This document shows positions 37,393 to 45,987 of a stretch of DNA of 64,000 nt, one piece after another (the stretch's first letter is position 1; each line of letters starts with the position of its first letter). This stretch comes from Hymenobacter mucosus (GTDB taxonomy: Bacteria > Bacteroidota > Bacteroidia > Cytophagales > Hymenobacteraceae), in assembly GCF_900188255.1 (NCBI RefSeq), contig NZ_FZNS01000013.1:49601-113600 (forward strand). Reading direction: 5' to 3'. The notes beneath the pieces are model-generated. The model made no database searches and was not told where the DNA came from. It saw nothing but the letters and a program-made list of their open reading frames with translations. The translations under genes and the position numbers were made by a program.

Positions 37393-37712
37393 TTTGATCT
37401 TATAATCAATAATTTATAATTTTTCTGGGAAGAAAAGCTTAGCCGTTGATGCCGTACGTGGGGTAGTGATTAGCAAGTAAAATGCGCTTATCACGATTGA
37501 CGCGCCAATGAATTCCGGGTCTGCTTGTGCCTCCGGAAAACTACCCCAAGGGCAAGCACAATGATAAAACTTGCACACCCGCTGCCTTATGCAAGTGCTT
37601 CTAAAGGTAGAGGCGCACGTATGCTGCAAACTACGGCAGTGTAGCTCTGCACCTATTTTACTATAGTCAACAAGTCTTTTCTATCACAGATAGTAGCTCT
37701 ATAGCTAGTAAG
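37393..37712. other. Intergenic region without recognised gene
   Basis: 320 bp between the second SusC promoter and the end of the DUF4105 gene. A 71-codon frame on the minus strand (37414-37629) has no protein-like features. I see no convincing feature. Confidence 0.5.
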
Positions 37713-38942
37713 CTACCCGGTGTTATGTACTACGCTGAAGGAATCCTCCCAACCGTTGGTGCCTTCCTGCTTTGAGCCTTTGCCCCAAGTACGTAGCCAT
37801 AGTAGGTTGCCTGCCAATAAGGCGAGTAGGGCTCCCACTTCTGGTAGCAGTTGCACGTATCCTGTTACAAGGGTTAGTAAGCTGCCGATTATAAGTAGGG
37901 CTAAAGAAATGACTATATAGGTACGCCACCAGGAACACGGGCGCGCAACCAGCACTAGGTGGCTTGGCAGTAGCCATAGCAGCTGATAGTTAGCTTGCAC
38001 GGGTGTATGCAAGGAGGCTAAGCTAAGTGCAGTAAGTAAGCCGCCAAGCAATGCAGTAGCACCGAATAGTACTTGCACATGAAGGCGACGCAGCCAGGTA
38101 GGGCAATGAGTCCATCGCCACATAAGTAAGCTCCACGCCATCCAGCCTAGAAGTAGCCCCATTGGGGCAAAGGCGGCGTGGGAAGCGGTACGGCTGCTGG
38201 CCGTTACTACTTGGTGCTGCCGGGCTACGAATGGCCGACCTTTTCGAGTAGCTTTTGCCAGGGCGCGCTGTAGTTCCAAGGGTAGGAAGAGGCGCTGGCG
38301 GAAGTGCGTAGCTCGATCAGCAGGCCAGCCTAAACCGATGTTCATACCCAGTTTCACCCATGGAGCGGGCCGCAGGTAAGATACTAACAGCTGACGGTAC
38401 GTAGCAGCAGGGCTTACTTGGGATGAATCCAGACGTAGTGGAGTATCTACACTGGCATTGAGTACTTCGAAGAGGCGAGTGGAGCAATTATCCGCAAAAA
38501 ACTGGTATTGATAGTACTTAGCCGGAGAGTGTAAGGTACTTTCCAGGTGCGAGTATGCCCGTTGCACCTCCCGGGGCTCTAAGGCCAGCACTTGCTCCGA
38601 TACGGCCCGGCCTTCTTGCTCGTAGGCTCGTTGGAAGTTCCTGAAGGGTACTACAGATAGAAAATAGCGCAAATCGCCCCGCAGGAAGCGCCAGTAAAAA
38701 TGCGACGTTTGAAAATTGAAAGTTCCGTAGTTGTAAACCTGGTCTAGGCCCCGTACTGGATCCGCTACGCGCAGGGCCGAATGACCAAATAAGGCGTAGG
38801 TTTCAGTGCCTGGCGCGCAGGTTATCAAGCTAATGGTAGCTGCCTCAGACAAGCGGACGGGCTTGGCCAAGCAGGATATCCCGTTTCCTATGCACACCAG
38901 GCACCATACCAGCCACCACCGACAGGAAGCTAGCCATTGCAT
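37713..38942 (-). CDS. DUF4105 (Lnb N-terminal domain) membrane protein
   Basis: Has the DUF4105/Lnb N-terminal periplasmic domain: TISLITCAPGTETYALFGHS, VYNYGTFNFQTSHFYWRFLR, YQYQFFADNCSTRLFEVLNA. The conserved His and Cys in LFGHSALR and DNCSTR resemble a papain-like amidase arrangement, but enzymatic activity is not established for the family. The C-terminal third (after about residue 270) has four to five hydrophobic membrane segments. The start at 38942 gives a signal-peptide-like opening (WLVWCLVCIGNGISCLA); an upstream Met at 39092 adds 50 residues that look non-coding. About 409 aa. It is on the same strand as SusC/SusD but 397 bp away from them. Confidence 0.85.
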   Translation of the reverse strand: MQWLASCRWWLVWCLVCIGNGISCLAKPVRLSEAATISLITCAPGTETYALFGHSALRVADPVRGLDQVYNYGTFNFQTSHFYWRFLRGDLRYFLSVVPFRNFQRAYEQEGRAVSEQVLALEPREVQRAYSHLESTLHSPAKYYQYQFFADNCSTRLFEVLNASVDTPLRLDSSQVSPAATYRQLLVSYLRPAPWVKLGMNIGLGWPADRATHFRQRLFLPLELQRALAKATRKGRPFVARQHQVVTASSRTASHAAFAPMGLLLGWMAWSLLMWRWTHCPTWLRRLHVQVLFGATALLGGLLTALSLASLHTPVQANYQLLWLLPSHLVLVARPCSWWRTYIVISLALLIIGSLLTLVTGYVQLLPEVGALLALLAGNLLWLRTWGKGSKQEGTNGWEDSFSVVHNTG

Positions 38943-39143
38943 GGTAACGGACGGGAGTAGTCTATGGGGGAAATGATGCCGAAAACCGCAGTTGGCATAG
39001 TGCCAGTAATCATACAGACGACGTAATGTATTCAAGCCGAACGCGTTGCCGCATAAGAAGCTCCTACGCAGCCTAAACCACACCAGCATCATTCTTAACG
39101 AGTACGAAAGTGCTTGTCAACTTCTATCCTGGGTATCCTAAAA

Positions 39144-41012
39144 TCAATTCACAACCACCTCTGCCGGGGGGCTTTTTCGTCCGTTGGGGGCAATGGTGAT
39201 GGCGCGCACGGTAAGCTGGCGATTTAGCGGTACGGTGATGGGCTTGGTATACAGCTCCGTGGTTTCGTCGGGCAGCTTGCCGTCGAGGGTGTAGCGGATT
39301 TGGGCTCCGGGCACTACGGAGCGGAGCGTAAAAACGGCTTTCCCATCTTGCTTGACCATGCTGGCCGCATCCAGGCCAAGGGGCTCAGGCACCCGGTAGT
39401 TGATCTTATGCTGATCTAGGCGGGCAAACTGCTTGCCCAAGCGGGGTAGAAAATCGGCGTAGTTTTTTTGGGCGGCGGGTGTCCAGGCTACTTCAGACAC
39501 GGCCAGCAGGCGCGGAAATAGCATGTACTCTGCTTTTTCAGGAGTGGTAATGTACTCCGTCCACAAGTTGGCCTGGGACCCCAGGATGTGCTGCTGCTGC
39601 TCGGGGGTTAGCTCCTTGGGCAAAGGGTTGTAGCCGTATACCTTCGCCAGTGGCACGTAGCCCCCAATCATGAGCGGCTCGTGGGGGCTGTGCGGCACGG
39701 GGTTCTGGCCGGCATCAAGGTAGAGGAATCCGGCGGGCGTCATCACCACGTCGTTGCCGCGCTTGGCGGCCTCAATACCACCTTGCTCGCCCCGCCAACT
39801 CATTACGGTGGCCGTAGGGGCAATGCCGCCTTCCAGAATTTCGTCCCAGCCGATGAGCTTCTTTCCTTTTGAAGTCAAAAAGGCCTCAATGCGGCGGTTA
39901 AACCAGCCTTGCACCTTCTCTACATCCGTGATGTTCTCGCGCTTCATGATTTCCTGTACCGCCGCACTCTCCTTCCAGCGTGCTTTCGGCGCTTCATCGC
40001 CGCCGATGTGGAAGTACTTGCCCGGAAACAGGGCGGCCACTTCCGTCAGGACGTTTTCGAAAAACTGAAACGTGGGCTCCGTCGGGCACACAATATCTTC
40101 GTTCACGCCCCACTGAGTCCAGGTTTCGTAGGGGCCGGGCTTGCAGGCCAGCTCGGGGTAGGCCGCTAGAATGGCCACGGAGTGCCCCGGCATTTCTATT
40201 TCGGGTACAATGGTGATGTAGCGCTGCTGAGCATAGGCTACTACTTCCTTAATTTGCTCTTGAGTGTAGAAGCCGCCGTAGGGTTGGCCATCGTACTTGA
40301 AATCGGCGGGCGTTTTAAAGGTCTGTTGGGCTCCCAGCAGGGTTTCCTTGCGGAAGGCACTGATTTGGGTTAGCTTCGGATACCGCTTGATTTCGATGCG
40401 CCAGCCCTGGTCATCAGTAAGATGCCAGTGAAAGGTGTTGAGCTTATAGGCCGCCAGAAAATCAATGTAGCGCTTCACAAACGCTACCGGGAAGAAGTGC
40501 CGGCAAACGTCGAGCATACCCCCCCGCCACCGGAACGCGGGTTGGTCGGTGATGCGCACGTAGGGTACCGGTGTGGTAGCTGCTGACTGCACGGGGAGCA
40601 GTTGCAGAAACGTCTGGCTGCCGTAGAGCAACCCGGCTCCGGTAGCGGCCGTGATGCCCACGCCCGTTTTATCAACTACCAGTTGGTAGCCCTCGGGGTT
40701 GGCCATGGTGGCCGTGCGCAGCCGGATGTGAGCGTCCTGGCTGGTGGTGGTTAGCGCCACCGTTTTGCCGAGCGGGGCCAACAGCCCGCGCAGCAGCGTA
40801 GCCACGTTGCGCGCGTCGGGGGTGGTAGCAAATACGCGCACCGTTTGCGGCAAGGAATAAGTAGCAGCGTAGGCTTTTACTTCGCGGGGCAAGGGCACTA
40901 GGCCCAGGCGCTGGGTGGGTACTTCCTGCTGAGCCAGGCCAGGCTTACTCAGCAAGAGGCTTAGGCCACATACGCCCACACAGCGGGCAGCAAACGATGA
41001 AAGAACGGGCAT
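39144..41012 (-). CDS. GH20 beta-N-acetylhexosaminidase, secreted
   Basis: Removes terminal beta-linked N-acetylglucosamine or N-acetylgalactosamine from glycans. A signal peptide (VCGLSLLLSKPGLAQQ region) is followed by the GH20b domain (LGLVPLPREVKAYAATYSLP). The TIM barrel starts at FRWRGGMLDVCRHFFPVAFV. The catalytic Asp-Glu pair is in YFHIGGDEAPKARW; WHLTDDQGWRIEIKRYP and GSQANLWTEYI are also typical. The C-terminal 80 residues form a chitobiase/hexosaminidase C-terminal domain (GAQIRYTLDGKLPDET). 622 aa. Such an enzyme would remove the GlcNAc antennae that protect N-glycan mannose, so it may cooperate with the mannosidases at 227-17535, although it is 22 kb away. Confidence 0.94.
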   Translation of the reverse strand: MPVLSSFAARCVGVCGLSLLLSKPGLAQQEVPTQRLGLVPLPREVKAYAATYSLPQTVRVFATTPDARNVATLLRGLLAPLGKTVALTTTSQDAHIRLRTATMANPEGYQLVVDKTGVGITAATGAGLLYGSQTFLQLLPVQSAATTPVPYVRITDQPAFRWRGGMLDVCRHFFPVAFVKRYIDFLAAYKLNTFHWHLTDDQGWRIEIKRYPKLTQISAFRKETLLGAQQTFKTPADFKYDGQPYGGFYTQEQIKEVVAYAQQRYITIVPEIEMPGHSVAILAAYPELACKPGPYETWTQWGVNEDIVCPTEPTFQFFENVLTEVAALFPGKYFHIGGDEAPKARWKESAAVQEIMKRENITDVEKVQGWFNRRIEAFLTSKGKKLIGWDEILEGGIAPTATVMSWRGEQGGIEAAKRGNDVVMTPAGFLYLDAGQNPVPHSPHEPLMIGGYVPLAKVYGYNPLPKELTPEQQQHILGSQANLWTEYITTPEKAEYMLFPRLLAVSEVAWTPAAQKNYADFLPRLGKQFARLDQHKINYRVPEPLGLDAASMVKQDGKAVFTLRSVVPGAQIRYTLDGKLPDETTELYTKPITVPLNRQLTVRAITIAPNGRKSPPAEVVVN

Positions 41013-41124
41013 GACGGTTGGGAAGGACAGTAGAGAGGCCGGGGAAGAACAATTTGAGCCCCTAACGTAAGCATCTTGCCGGTCAACTGCTTACTGCCCT
41101 GCTCCTATTCCTTCTCGCGCTGAC

Positions 41125-42261
41125 TTACTGCGCCACGGAAGTAGCACCCTCGGGCACGGCCCTGAAGCCAGGTACTACCCGCACTAGTTGGCGCTTCACC
41201 AGGGTTTTCGCTCCGGCCGGCACCTGTGCAAACACCCAGCGCCAGTCAATAAGGAGAAAGCACAAGGCCTGATAGTCAATGAAGGGCAGGTTCATTAGGA
41301 AGCCAATGGACTTGTGCATCAGAATGGCGCCGAGAAGGTACAGCACGCGGGGCCAGCCGCTCAGCAGCAACGTGAAGGCGCAAAGCTCAAACAAGGTAGC
41401 TGCAATGGCGAACACCTGAATGTAGAGCGGGGTAGCCGTAATGAAATGGCCTACCTTCTGCCAAAAAGGGCTACCCTGGCGGTTGCCGTAGGAGTAAGTA
41501 TAGATGCCGAATCCGTCCTTCCACTTCTCCTGCTGGGGCACATCGGGGGGGCCAATATACATCGGCTTGTTGCCGGGGGTGTAGGGGTTAGCGCTGCCGT
41601 CCAGGTAATGAGTTAGGGTCTGACCATCCAGCCATTCCATTCCGCCGTAGCGCACCTTGGAAACGCCCGCTGTGAAGTACGTGCAGGCTAGCAGAATAAG
41701 GATGAGCTTGTAGCCCCACGCGGGCACGGGTGGCCCCGCTAGCACCCGCCACAACGGCTTCTGCGGGCCGCTGGGTTGCTTGCTGAGGGTGCCCAGTAGC
41801 CGGTCAACGGAGAAGCTGGTGGAGCCCGGAGCTACGGATAGAACCAATAGCACCTGCGAAATCAGGCTGGCCTCGTGATTGAAAAAGCCTCGGGAAACGT
41901 CAATATCCACAAGGTAGATAGTAGCCAGCCCGAAGATGAACAAGGCCGGGCGGGTACCAAGTCCTAGTGCCGCGCACCCCGCCACCACGTAGTAGAGCAC
42001 GGCAAACGGCTGCGCGTACTCTGGGGCCAGCGGGAATGGCAGGCCCAGCAGTTTGATGAGCATGCTGGGCTCGTGCAGCTTGTCTAGGGCCGGGTTGATA
42101 AAGGTTAGCCCTTGCATCCACTCATAATCCCGAAATACCTGGTAGGCGCACAAAATGGGCAATACAATGCGAATCAGGCCGAGGGGTTGGAAGCGGCTTT
42201 TCTCGAAGAAGTAAGCGTTCAAGGCTGACGTCCACTTACGGGAGGCTAGTTGCTTTTCCAT
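41125..42261 (-). CDS. HTTM-domain membrane protein (vitamin K-dependent carboxylase-like)
   Basis: Polytopic membrane protein of the HTTM family, which includes the membrane part of vitamin K-dependent gamma-carboxylase. Family text: FQPLGLIRIVLPILCAYQVF, SRGFFNHEASLISQVLLVLS, GYKLILILLACTYFTAGVSK and MEWLDGQTLTHYLDG. Eight or more hydrophobic segments in 378 aa. It starts inside the last codons of the upstream gene (16-bp overlap), so translation of the two is probably coupled. The carboxylase catalytic half is absent, so no enzyme activity is claimed. Confidence 0.82.
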   Translation of the reverse strand: MEKQLASRKWTSALNAYFFEKSRFQPLGLIRIVLPILCAYQVFRDYEWMQGLTFINPALDKLHEPSMLIKLLGLPFPLAPEYAQPFAVLYYVVAGCAALGLGTRPALFIFGLATIYLVDIDVSRGFFNHEASLISQVLLVLSVAPGSTSFSVDRLLGTLSKQPSGPQKPLWRVLAGPPVPAWGYKLILILLACTYFTAGVSKVRYGGMEWLDGQTLTHYLDGSANPYTPGNKPMYIGPPDVPQQEKWKDGFGIYTYSYGNRQGSPFWQKVGHFITATPLYIQVFAIAATLFELCAFTLLLSGWPRVLYLLGAILMHKSIGFLMNLPFIDYQALCFLLIDWRWVFAQVPAGAKTLVKRQLVRVVPGFRAVPEGATSVAQ

Positions 42262-42764
42262 ACGTGCGTGAATTTTTGAGCTTGAACTGCGTAATACCCT
42301 ACTACATGCTTTTCTTGCAGCTTATAGCGCCGGTTGTAGCGGCTTATTTCTAGTCGGATGGTGTCTACTGGTGCTGCACCGGTGGCTAGGTCGGTAGCAA
42401 AGTAGTGGGTGAAGAACGTACTCATTCGGTTTTCGAACTGCGCTTTCGTGTCCTGCTCAAAGTAGCCCAGGGGCGACTTGGCTTCCGCCGACCCGTAGAT
42501 CTTATTGAGGAAGAAGCGCATGGTGGCGTAGTTCCTGGCGTGCGCATCGTTCTTGTTTAGCCCCGGGTACAGTGCTTTCTCCGTCTGGCCCTTTGTGCCC
42601 ACAAAGTCAATGTCGTAGAAATTCGTGTCGTCGCCAATGTAGTGCGCAAACATGGGCGCGGGTGTAAATGGAAACGACTCCTTCCCCTGAACGATGGAGC
42701 ACAAATTGGGCCCAATGAAGGCACACATGACGCCAACTGCGGCCGCCTTTTGAATTGGTTTCAT
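42246..42764 (-). CDS. Small membrane-anchored partner of the HTTM protein
   Basis: Unrecognised protein of 172 aa. It has one N-terminal hydrophobic segment (AAAVGVMCAFIGPNLCSIV) followed by FPFTPAPMFAHYIGDDTNFY, a motif style (FPF..yPMFa) that recurs in HTTM proteins or beside them. The remainder is soluble and probably extracytoplasmic. Its 3' end overlaps the HTTM gene, so the two probably form a complex. Function unknown. Confidence 0.72.
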   Translation of the reverse strand: MKPIQKAAAVGVMCAFIGPNLCSIVQGKESFPFTPAPMFAHYIGDDTNFYDIDFVGTKGQTEKALYPGLNKNDAHARNYATMRFFLNKIYGSAEAKSPLGYFEQDTKAQFENRMSTFFTHYFATDLATGAAPVDTIRLEISRYNRRYKLQEKHVVGYYAVQAQKFTHVWKSN

Positions 42765-42960
42765 AGCAATGAGTAGTAAGTAATCTTATCAGAAGCAGTG
42801 GCCCGCGGAAGCAGTAGAAGACTACTATGCAGGACAGGTAAGTGCCAATAGATCATGGCAATAGCAGTACTTTGCCAGTCAATATATGAATATCAAAATT
42901 ATATTTTGCATACATACTATCTCACTGCATATTCTTTGGTATGCTCTGTACTAGCAATGA

Positions 42961-43155
42961 CTCGAGTTCGTCGGCTTTAATTCGCGTTTTCTGCGCCTGG
43001 TTTCGCCCCCGATTGAGAACTGTCCAGCGTCTGACCTGATCGGCCTACTGGAATTGGATGATGTATTGACGACGGCGCCCAAATCCATAGCTCATATTGA
43101 GCCCCGCCTAGCGTCCAAAGGCCTTGCGGTGAAACGCATAGGTATCCCATCATAG
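42961..43155 (+). pseudogene. Possible remnant coding stretch, 64 codons without a start
   Basis: The 594-bp gap between the HTTM partner gene and the hypothetical gene at 43359 contains one protein-like frame, including LIGLLELDDVLTTAPKSIAH and IEPRLASKGLAVKRIGIPS. It is open for 64 codons, bounded by TGA and TAG, and has no ATG or GTG at a usable place. I do not recognise it. It may be a gene remnant or chance. The rest of the gap shows nothing. Confidence 0.25.
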
Positions 43156-43358
43156 ATAAACTCTACCCGCAGATTACAAACGTGTTACCATCGGTTACTT
43201 TAAGGTGGCTTGTCACTTTTCAGCACAACAGTTAGCCATGCAGAACTAGAATCCGTACTAAGCCAGTTGGCTAGGTATATTTCTAGCCGTACTCTAGGTG
43301 TGTAGCTAGCTGCACTACTGGAGTTTCCGCCTCCTGCTCGCCCCCTCAGCAACCATCC

Positions 43359-43784
43359 ATGCCTACAGAATTAATCAACGGATTCGGCGAAGTCTATCTA
43401 ACCATTGACTACGATGCCACCGGCCCGTGGGTGTACAATAATTGGATTGGTCCTCAGACATATACGGGCATTATCAGTGGGGCCGATGCCTGCCTGCACC
43501 CCCTACGTGAGCACGAGTGCGCCTACCTACTCAACGACAACCGGCAGGTAGTGGGCCACTGGGACCACGCCGTTGAGTGGATTATAAGCAATTGGGCTCC
43601 GCGCGCCACGGCGCAAGGCCTGACGCACTTTGCCAACGTCATCAGTCAGGAGGAGCTAGCCGCTATTTCAGCGGAAGCAATGCGCGTTGGCCTTAGCAAC
43701 CGCCTGCAAATGCGCATGTTTGGTACCATTGAGGAAGCCCAAGCGTGGCTCCGCGAGGCTCATCAACAAGCAACCCAAGGATAA
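43359..43784 (+). CDS. Hypothetical protein, possibly SpoIIAA/STAS-like
   Basis: 141 aa, soluble, no signal peptide. It runs GEVYLTIDYDATGPWVYNNW, then an alternating beta/alpha pattern (ACLHPLREHECAYLLNDNRQ, WIISNWAPRATAQGLTHFAN) and ends FGTIEEAQAWLREAHQQ. The final motif (F.tieeA..WL) and overall layout resemble the SpoIIAA-like/STAS-SEC14 small proteins common in Hymenobacter-type genomes. It is a single-gene unit closed by a perfect 33-bp hairpin. Family assignment is tentative. Confidence 0.7.
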   Translation: MPTELINGFGEVYLTIDYDATGPWVYNNWIGPQTYTGIISGADACLHPLREHECAYLLNDNRQVVGHWDHAVEWIISNWAPRATAQGLTHFANVISQEELAAISAEAMRVGLSNRLQMRMFGTIEEAQAWLREAHQQATQG

Positions 43785-43828
43785 TCTAGATCTGCTTTCA
43801 ATGCGTCAGCACTGTGCTTCTACAGCGC

Positions 43829-43898
43829 CGCAAAAGGCCAAATGCTACGACGGCCCGGACTGTATAGTCCGGGCCGTCGTAGCATTTGGCCTTTTGCG
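43829..43898. terminator. Perfect 33-bp hairpin terminator between convergent genes
   Basis: Arms 43829-43861 and 43866-43898 are exact reverse complements over 33 bp with a 4-nt loop (GTAT). It lies between the end of the gene at 43359-43784 and the end of the leftward gene at 43925-44218 and can serve both. Confidence 0.85.
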
Positions 43899-43924
43899 CG
43901 GCTTGTACTCTGCGCAACTAGCTT

Positions 43925-44218
43925 TTAGGGGTTGATCTGGCTTTTAGACGAAGTTGTTTTGGTTGACGTAGCGCGCTTGGGAGCCTGCCGCTTGGTCCTA
44001 GACGACGTTGTACGGCCTCTAGGAGCAGGTGAGGCCGTGGAGGTTTCTACGCCGGTTGTTTTAGGCGCGTCAGCGCGGTCGGCTCCTACGTTCTTGGTGC
44101 CCGATACGGTGGGGTTAGCGCCGGTAGTAGCGCCGGTAGGCGTTGCGTTGGGAGTAGTTTGCGCGTAGCTGAGAGTTGCACAGCCGAGAAGAGCGGCAAG
44201 TAGGAAGGCAGATTTCAT
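43925..44218 (-). CDS. Small secreted, disordered Thr/Ala/Lys-rich protein
   Basis: 97 aa with a clear signal peptide (MKSAFLLAALLGCATLSYAQ). The mature part is low complexity: Thr, Ala, Pro, Gly first (TTPNATPTGATTGANPTVSG), then a strongly basic Lys/Arg/Ser/Thr tail (TSSRTKRQAPKRATSTKTTS). No domain is recognised. Such basic tails can bind nucleic acid or acidic polymers, but no function is assigned. The signal peptide and the shared hairpin terminator support a real gene. Confidence 0.7.
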   Translation of the reverse strand: MKSAFLLAALLGCATLSYAQTTPNATPTGATTGANPTVSGTKNVGADRADAPKTTGVETSTASPAPRGRTTSSRTKRQAPKRATSTKTTSSKSQINP

Positions 44219-44645
44219 AAGGCAGGAGAAAGGATACAGTACTGCTTTACGAATAGCAGCAGGTAGCGTTAGCCCACCTGCCCACTAACTACGCCCGAGG
44301 CAGGCATAGCACAGAAAAATGTACGCTCCCAGAATACCACTAGTACTACGGGCAGGTGCGCGCGTAGTGGCGGCTGGCAGAGGGCATTGCGGATAGTCGT
44401 ACTGATTGAGCAGAAATAGCTCATTTGAAATGCACTAGCCTTGCCTAGGCTTGCGCTACTAGCTACGCCGCCCTAGCCTACCGCCGAGCCTGTGCTTGCC
44501 TTGCCCAAAGACCGGCAGGCCGAACTAGTAGGCCTTTGCATGGGCCAACCAAGCGGCATATTAGATTCGACAAGCCAGAGTCCGTATTATTGGGGGTCAC
44601 ACGAGTGACGAAAAAGACCATCCCATACCAGACCCCCCACAGGTA
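44219..44645. other. Intergenic region upstream of icd
   Basis: 427 bp between the small secreted protein gene and icd, which are divergent. It should hold both promoters. I see no full promoter match, RNA gene or repeat. Confidence 0.5.
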
Positions 44646-45878
44646 ATGACAAAAATTAAGGTAGCAAACCCCGTAGTAGAACTCGATGGCGACGAAATGA
44701 CGCGCATCATTTGGAAGTTCATCAAAGACAAACTCATTACCCCTTATCTTGAACTGGACATCAAGTACTACGATTTGGGCATTGAGTACCGGGACGAAAC
44801 CAACGACCAGGTAACCATTGATGCGGCCAACGCTATCCGCGAGTACGGGGTAGGTATCAAATGTGCTACCATTACGCCCGACGAAGACCGCGTAAAGGAG
44901 TTCAACCTGAAGCAGATGTGGAAGTCGCCCAACGGCACTATCCGCAACATCCTAGACGGCACCGTATTCCGTGAGCCCATCGTGACCAGCAACGTGCCGC
45001 GCCTCGTGCCAAACTGGACTGCTCCTATCTGCATCGGCCGTCACGCCTTCGGCGACCAGTACCGCGCTACAGACTTTGTAACCAAAGGCAAGGGTAAACT
45101 CAAGATTACTTTCACGCCCGAGGATGGCGGCGAAGAGCAGTCGTTTGAAGTGTTCAACTTCAAGAGCGACGGCGTGGCCCTAGCCATGTATAACACCGAC
45201 GAGTCGATCCGCGGCTTTGCCCACGCCTGCTTCAACCAGGCCCTGATGAAAGGCTGGCCCTTGTACCTCTCCACCAAAAACACCATCCTCAAAAAGTACG
45301 ATGGTCGTTTCAAGGACATCTTCCAGGAAATCTACGAGCAGGACTACCAGACTAAGTTCAAGGAAGCCGGCATTACCTACGAGCACCGCCTGATTGACGA
45401 TATGGTAGCCTCTGCCCTGAAGTGGAACGGCAACTTCGTGTGGGCCTGCAAAAACTACGATGGCGACGTGCAGAGCGACACCGTAGCGCAAGGCTTTGGC
45501 TCCCTGGGCCTGATGACCTCGACGCTGGTAACGCCCGACGGCAAGACGATGGAAGCGGAAGCAGCGCACGGCACTGTGACGCGCCACTACCGCGACCACC
45601 AAGCGGGCAAGCCTACCTCTACCAACCCCATTGCTTCCATCTTCGCCTGGACGCGCGGACTGGAGTTCCGCGGTATCCTCGACGGCAACCAGGAGCTGAT
45701 TGACTTCTGCAAGGCACTGGAAGCTGTGTGCGTTGAAACCGTAGAAAGCGGCAAAATGACTAAAGACCTGGCTGTATGCATCCACGGCAACAAGGTGGAG
45801 CATGGCCGCGACTACCTCTACACGGAGGAATTCCTCGAAGCCCTCGACGAGAACCTAAAAGCCAAGTTGAGCAAGTAA
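44646..45878 (+). CDS. icd: NADP-dependent isocitrate dehydrogenase (eukaryote-like type)
   Basis: Converts isocitrate to 2-oxoglutarate in the TCA cycle, producing NADPH. It belongs to the homodimeric type shared with eukaryotes rather than the E. coli type: NPVVELDGDEMTRIIWKFIK, KSPNGTIRNILDGTVFREPI, FVTKGKGKLKITFTPEDGGE, GFAHACFNQALMKGWPLYLS and EAAHGTVTRHYRDHQAGKPT. Length 410 aa matches that type. It is a single gene followed by a strong terminator. This is a core metabolic gene and matters for judging what kind of replicon this is. Confidence 0.96.
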   Translation: MTKIKVANPVVELDGDEMTRIIWKFIKDKLITPYLELDIKYYDLGIEYRDETNDQVTIDAANAIREYGVGIKCATITPDEDRVKEFNLKQMWKSPNGTIRNILDGTVFREPIVTSNVPRLVPNWTAPICIGRHAFGDQYRATDFVTKGKGKLKITFTPEDGGEEQSFEVFNFKSDGVALAMYNTDESIRGFAHACFNQALMKGWPLYLSTKNTILKKYDGRFKDIFQEIYEQDYQTKFKEAGITYEHRLIDDMVASALKWNGNFVWACKNYDGDVQSDTVAQGFGSLGLMTSTLVTPDGKTMEAEAAHGTVTRHYRDHQAGKPTSTNPIASIFAWTRGLEFRGILDGNQELIDFCKALEAVCVETVESGKMTKDLAVCIHGNKVEHGRDYLYTEEFLEALDENLKAKLSK

Positions 45879-45894
45879 GCCAACGGATTTCCAT

Positions 45895-45935
45895 AACCAA
45901 AAAGCCCATCCGAGTCTCGGATGGGCTTTTTGGTT
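45895..45935 (+). terminator. Intrinsic terminator after icd
   Basis: Perfect 19-bp stem (45895-45913 with 45917-45935), 3-nt loop, with A-tract and T-tract at the stem ends, 17 bp after the icd stop codon. The alcohol dehydrogenase gene ends 50 bp further on, so it may serve both. Confidence 0.9.
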
Positions 45936-45987
45936 GGGAAGTATACTGCCAGCAGTTAGCGGCTGAAGCTTGCGCCGTGACCATGCA

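Noticed and set aside
45180..45803. 207-codon minus-strand reading frame opposite icd
   Set aside because: Antisense shadow of the very well conserved icd gene; no protein-like domain and no promoter.
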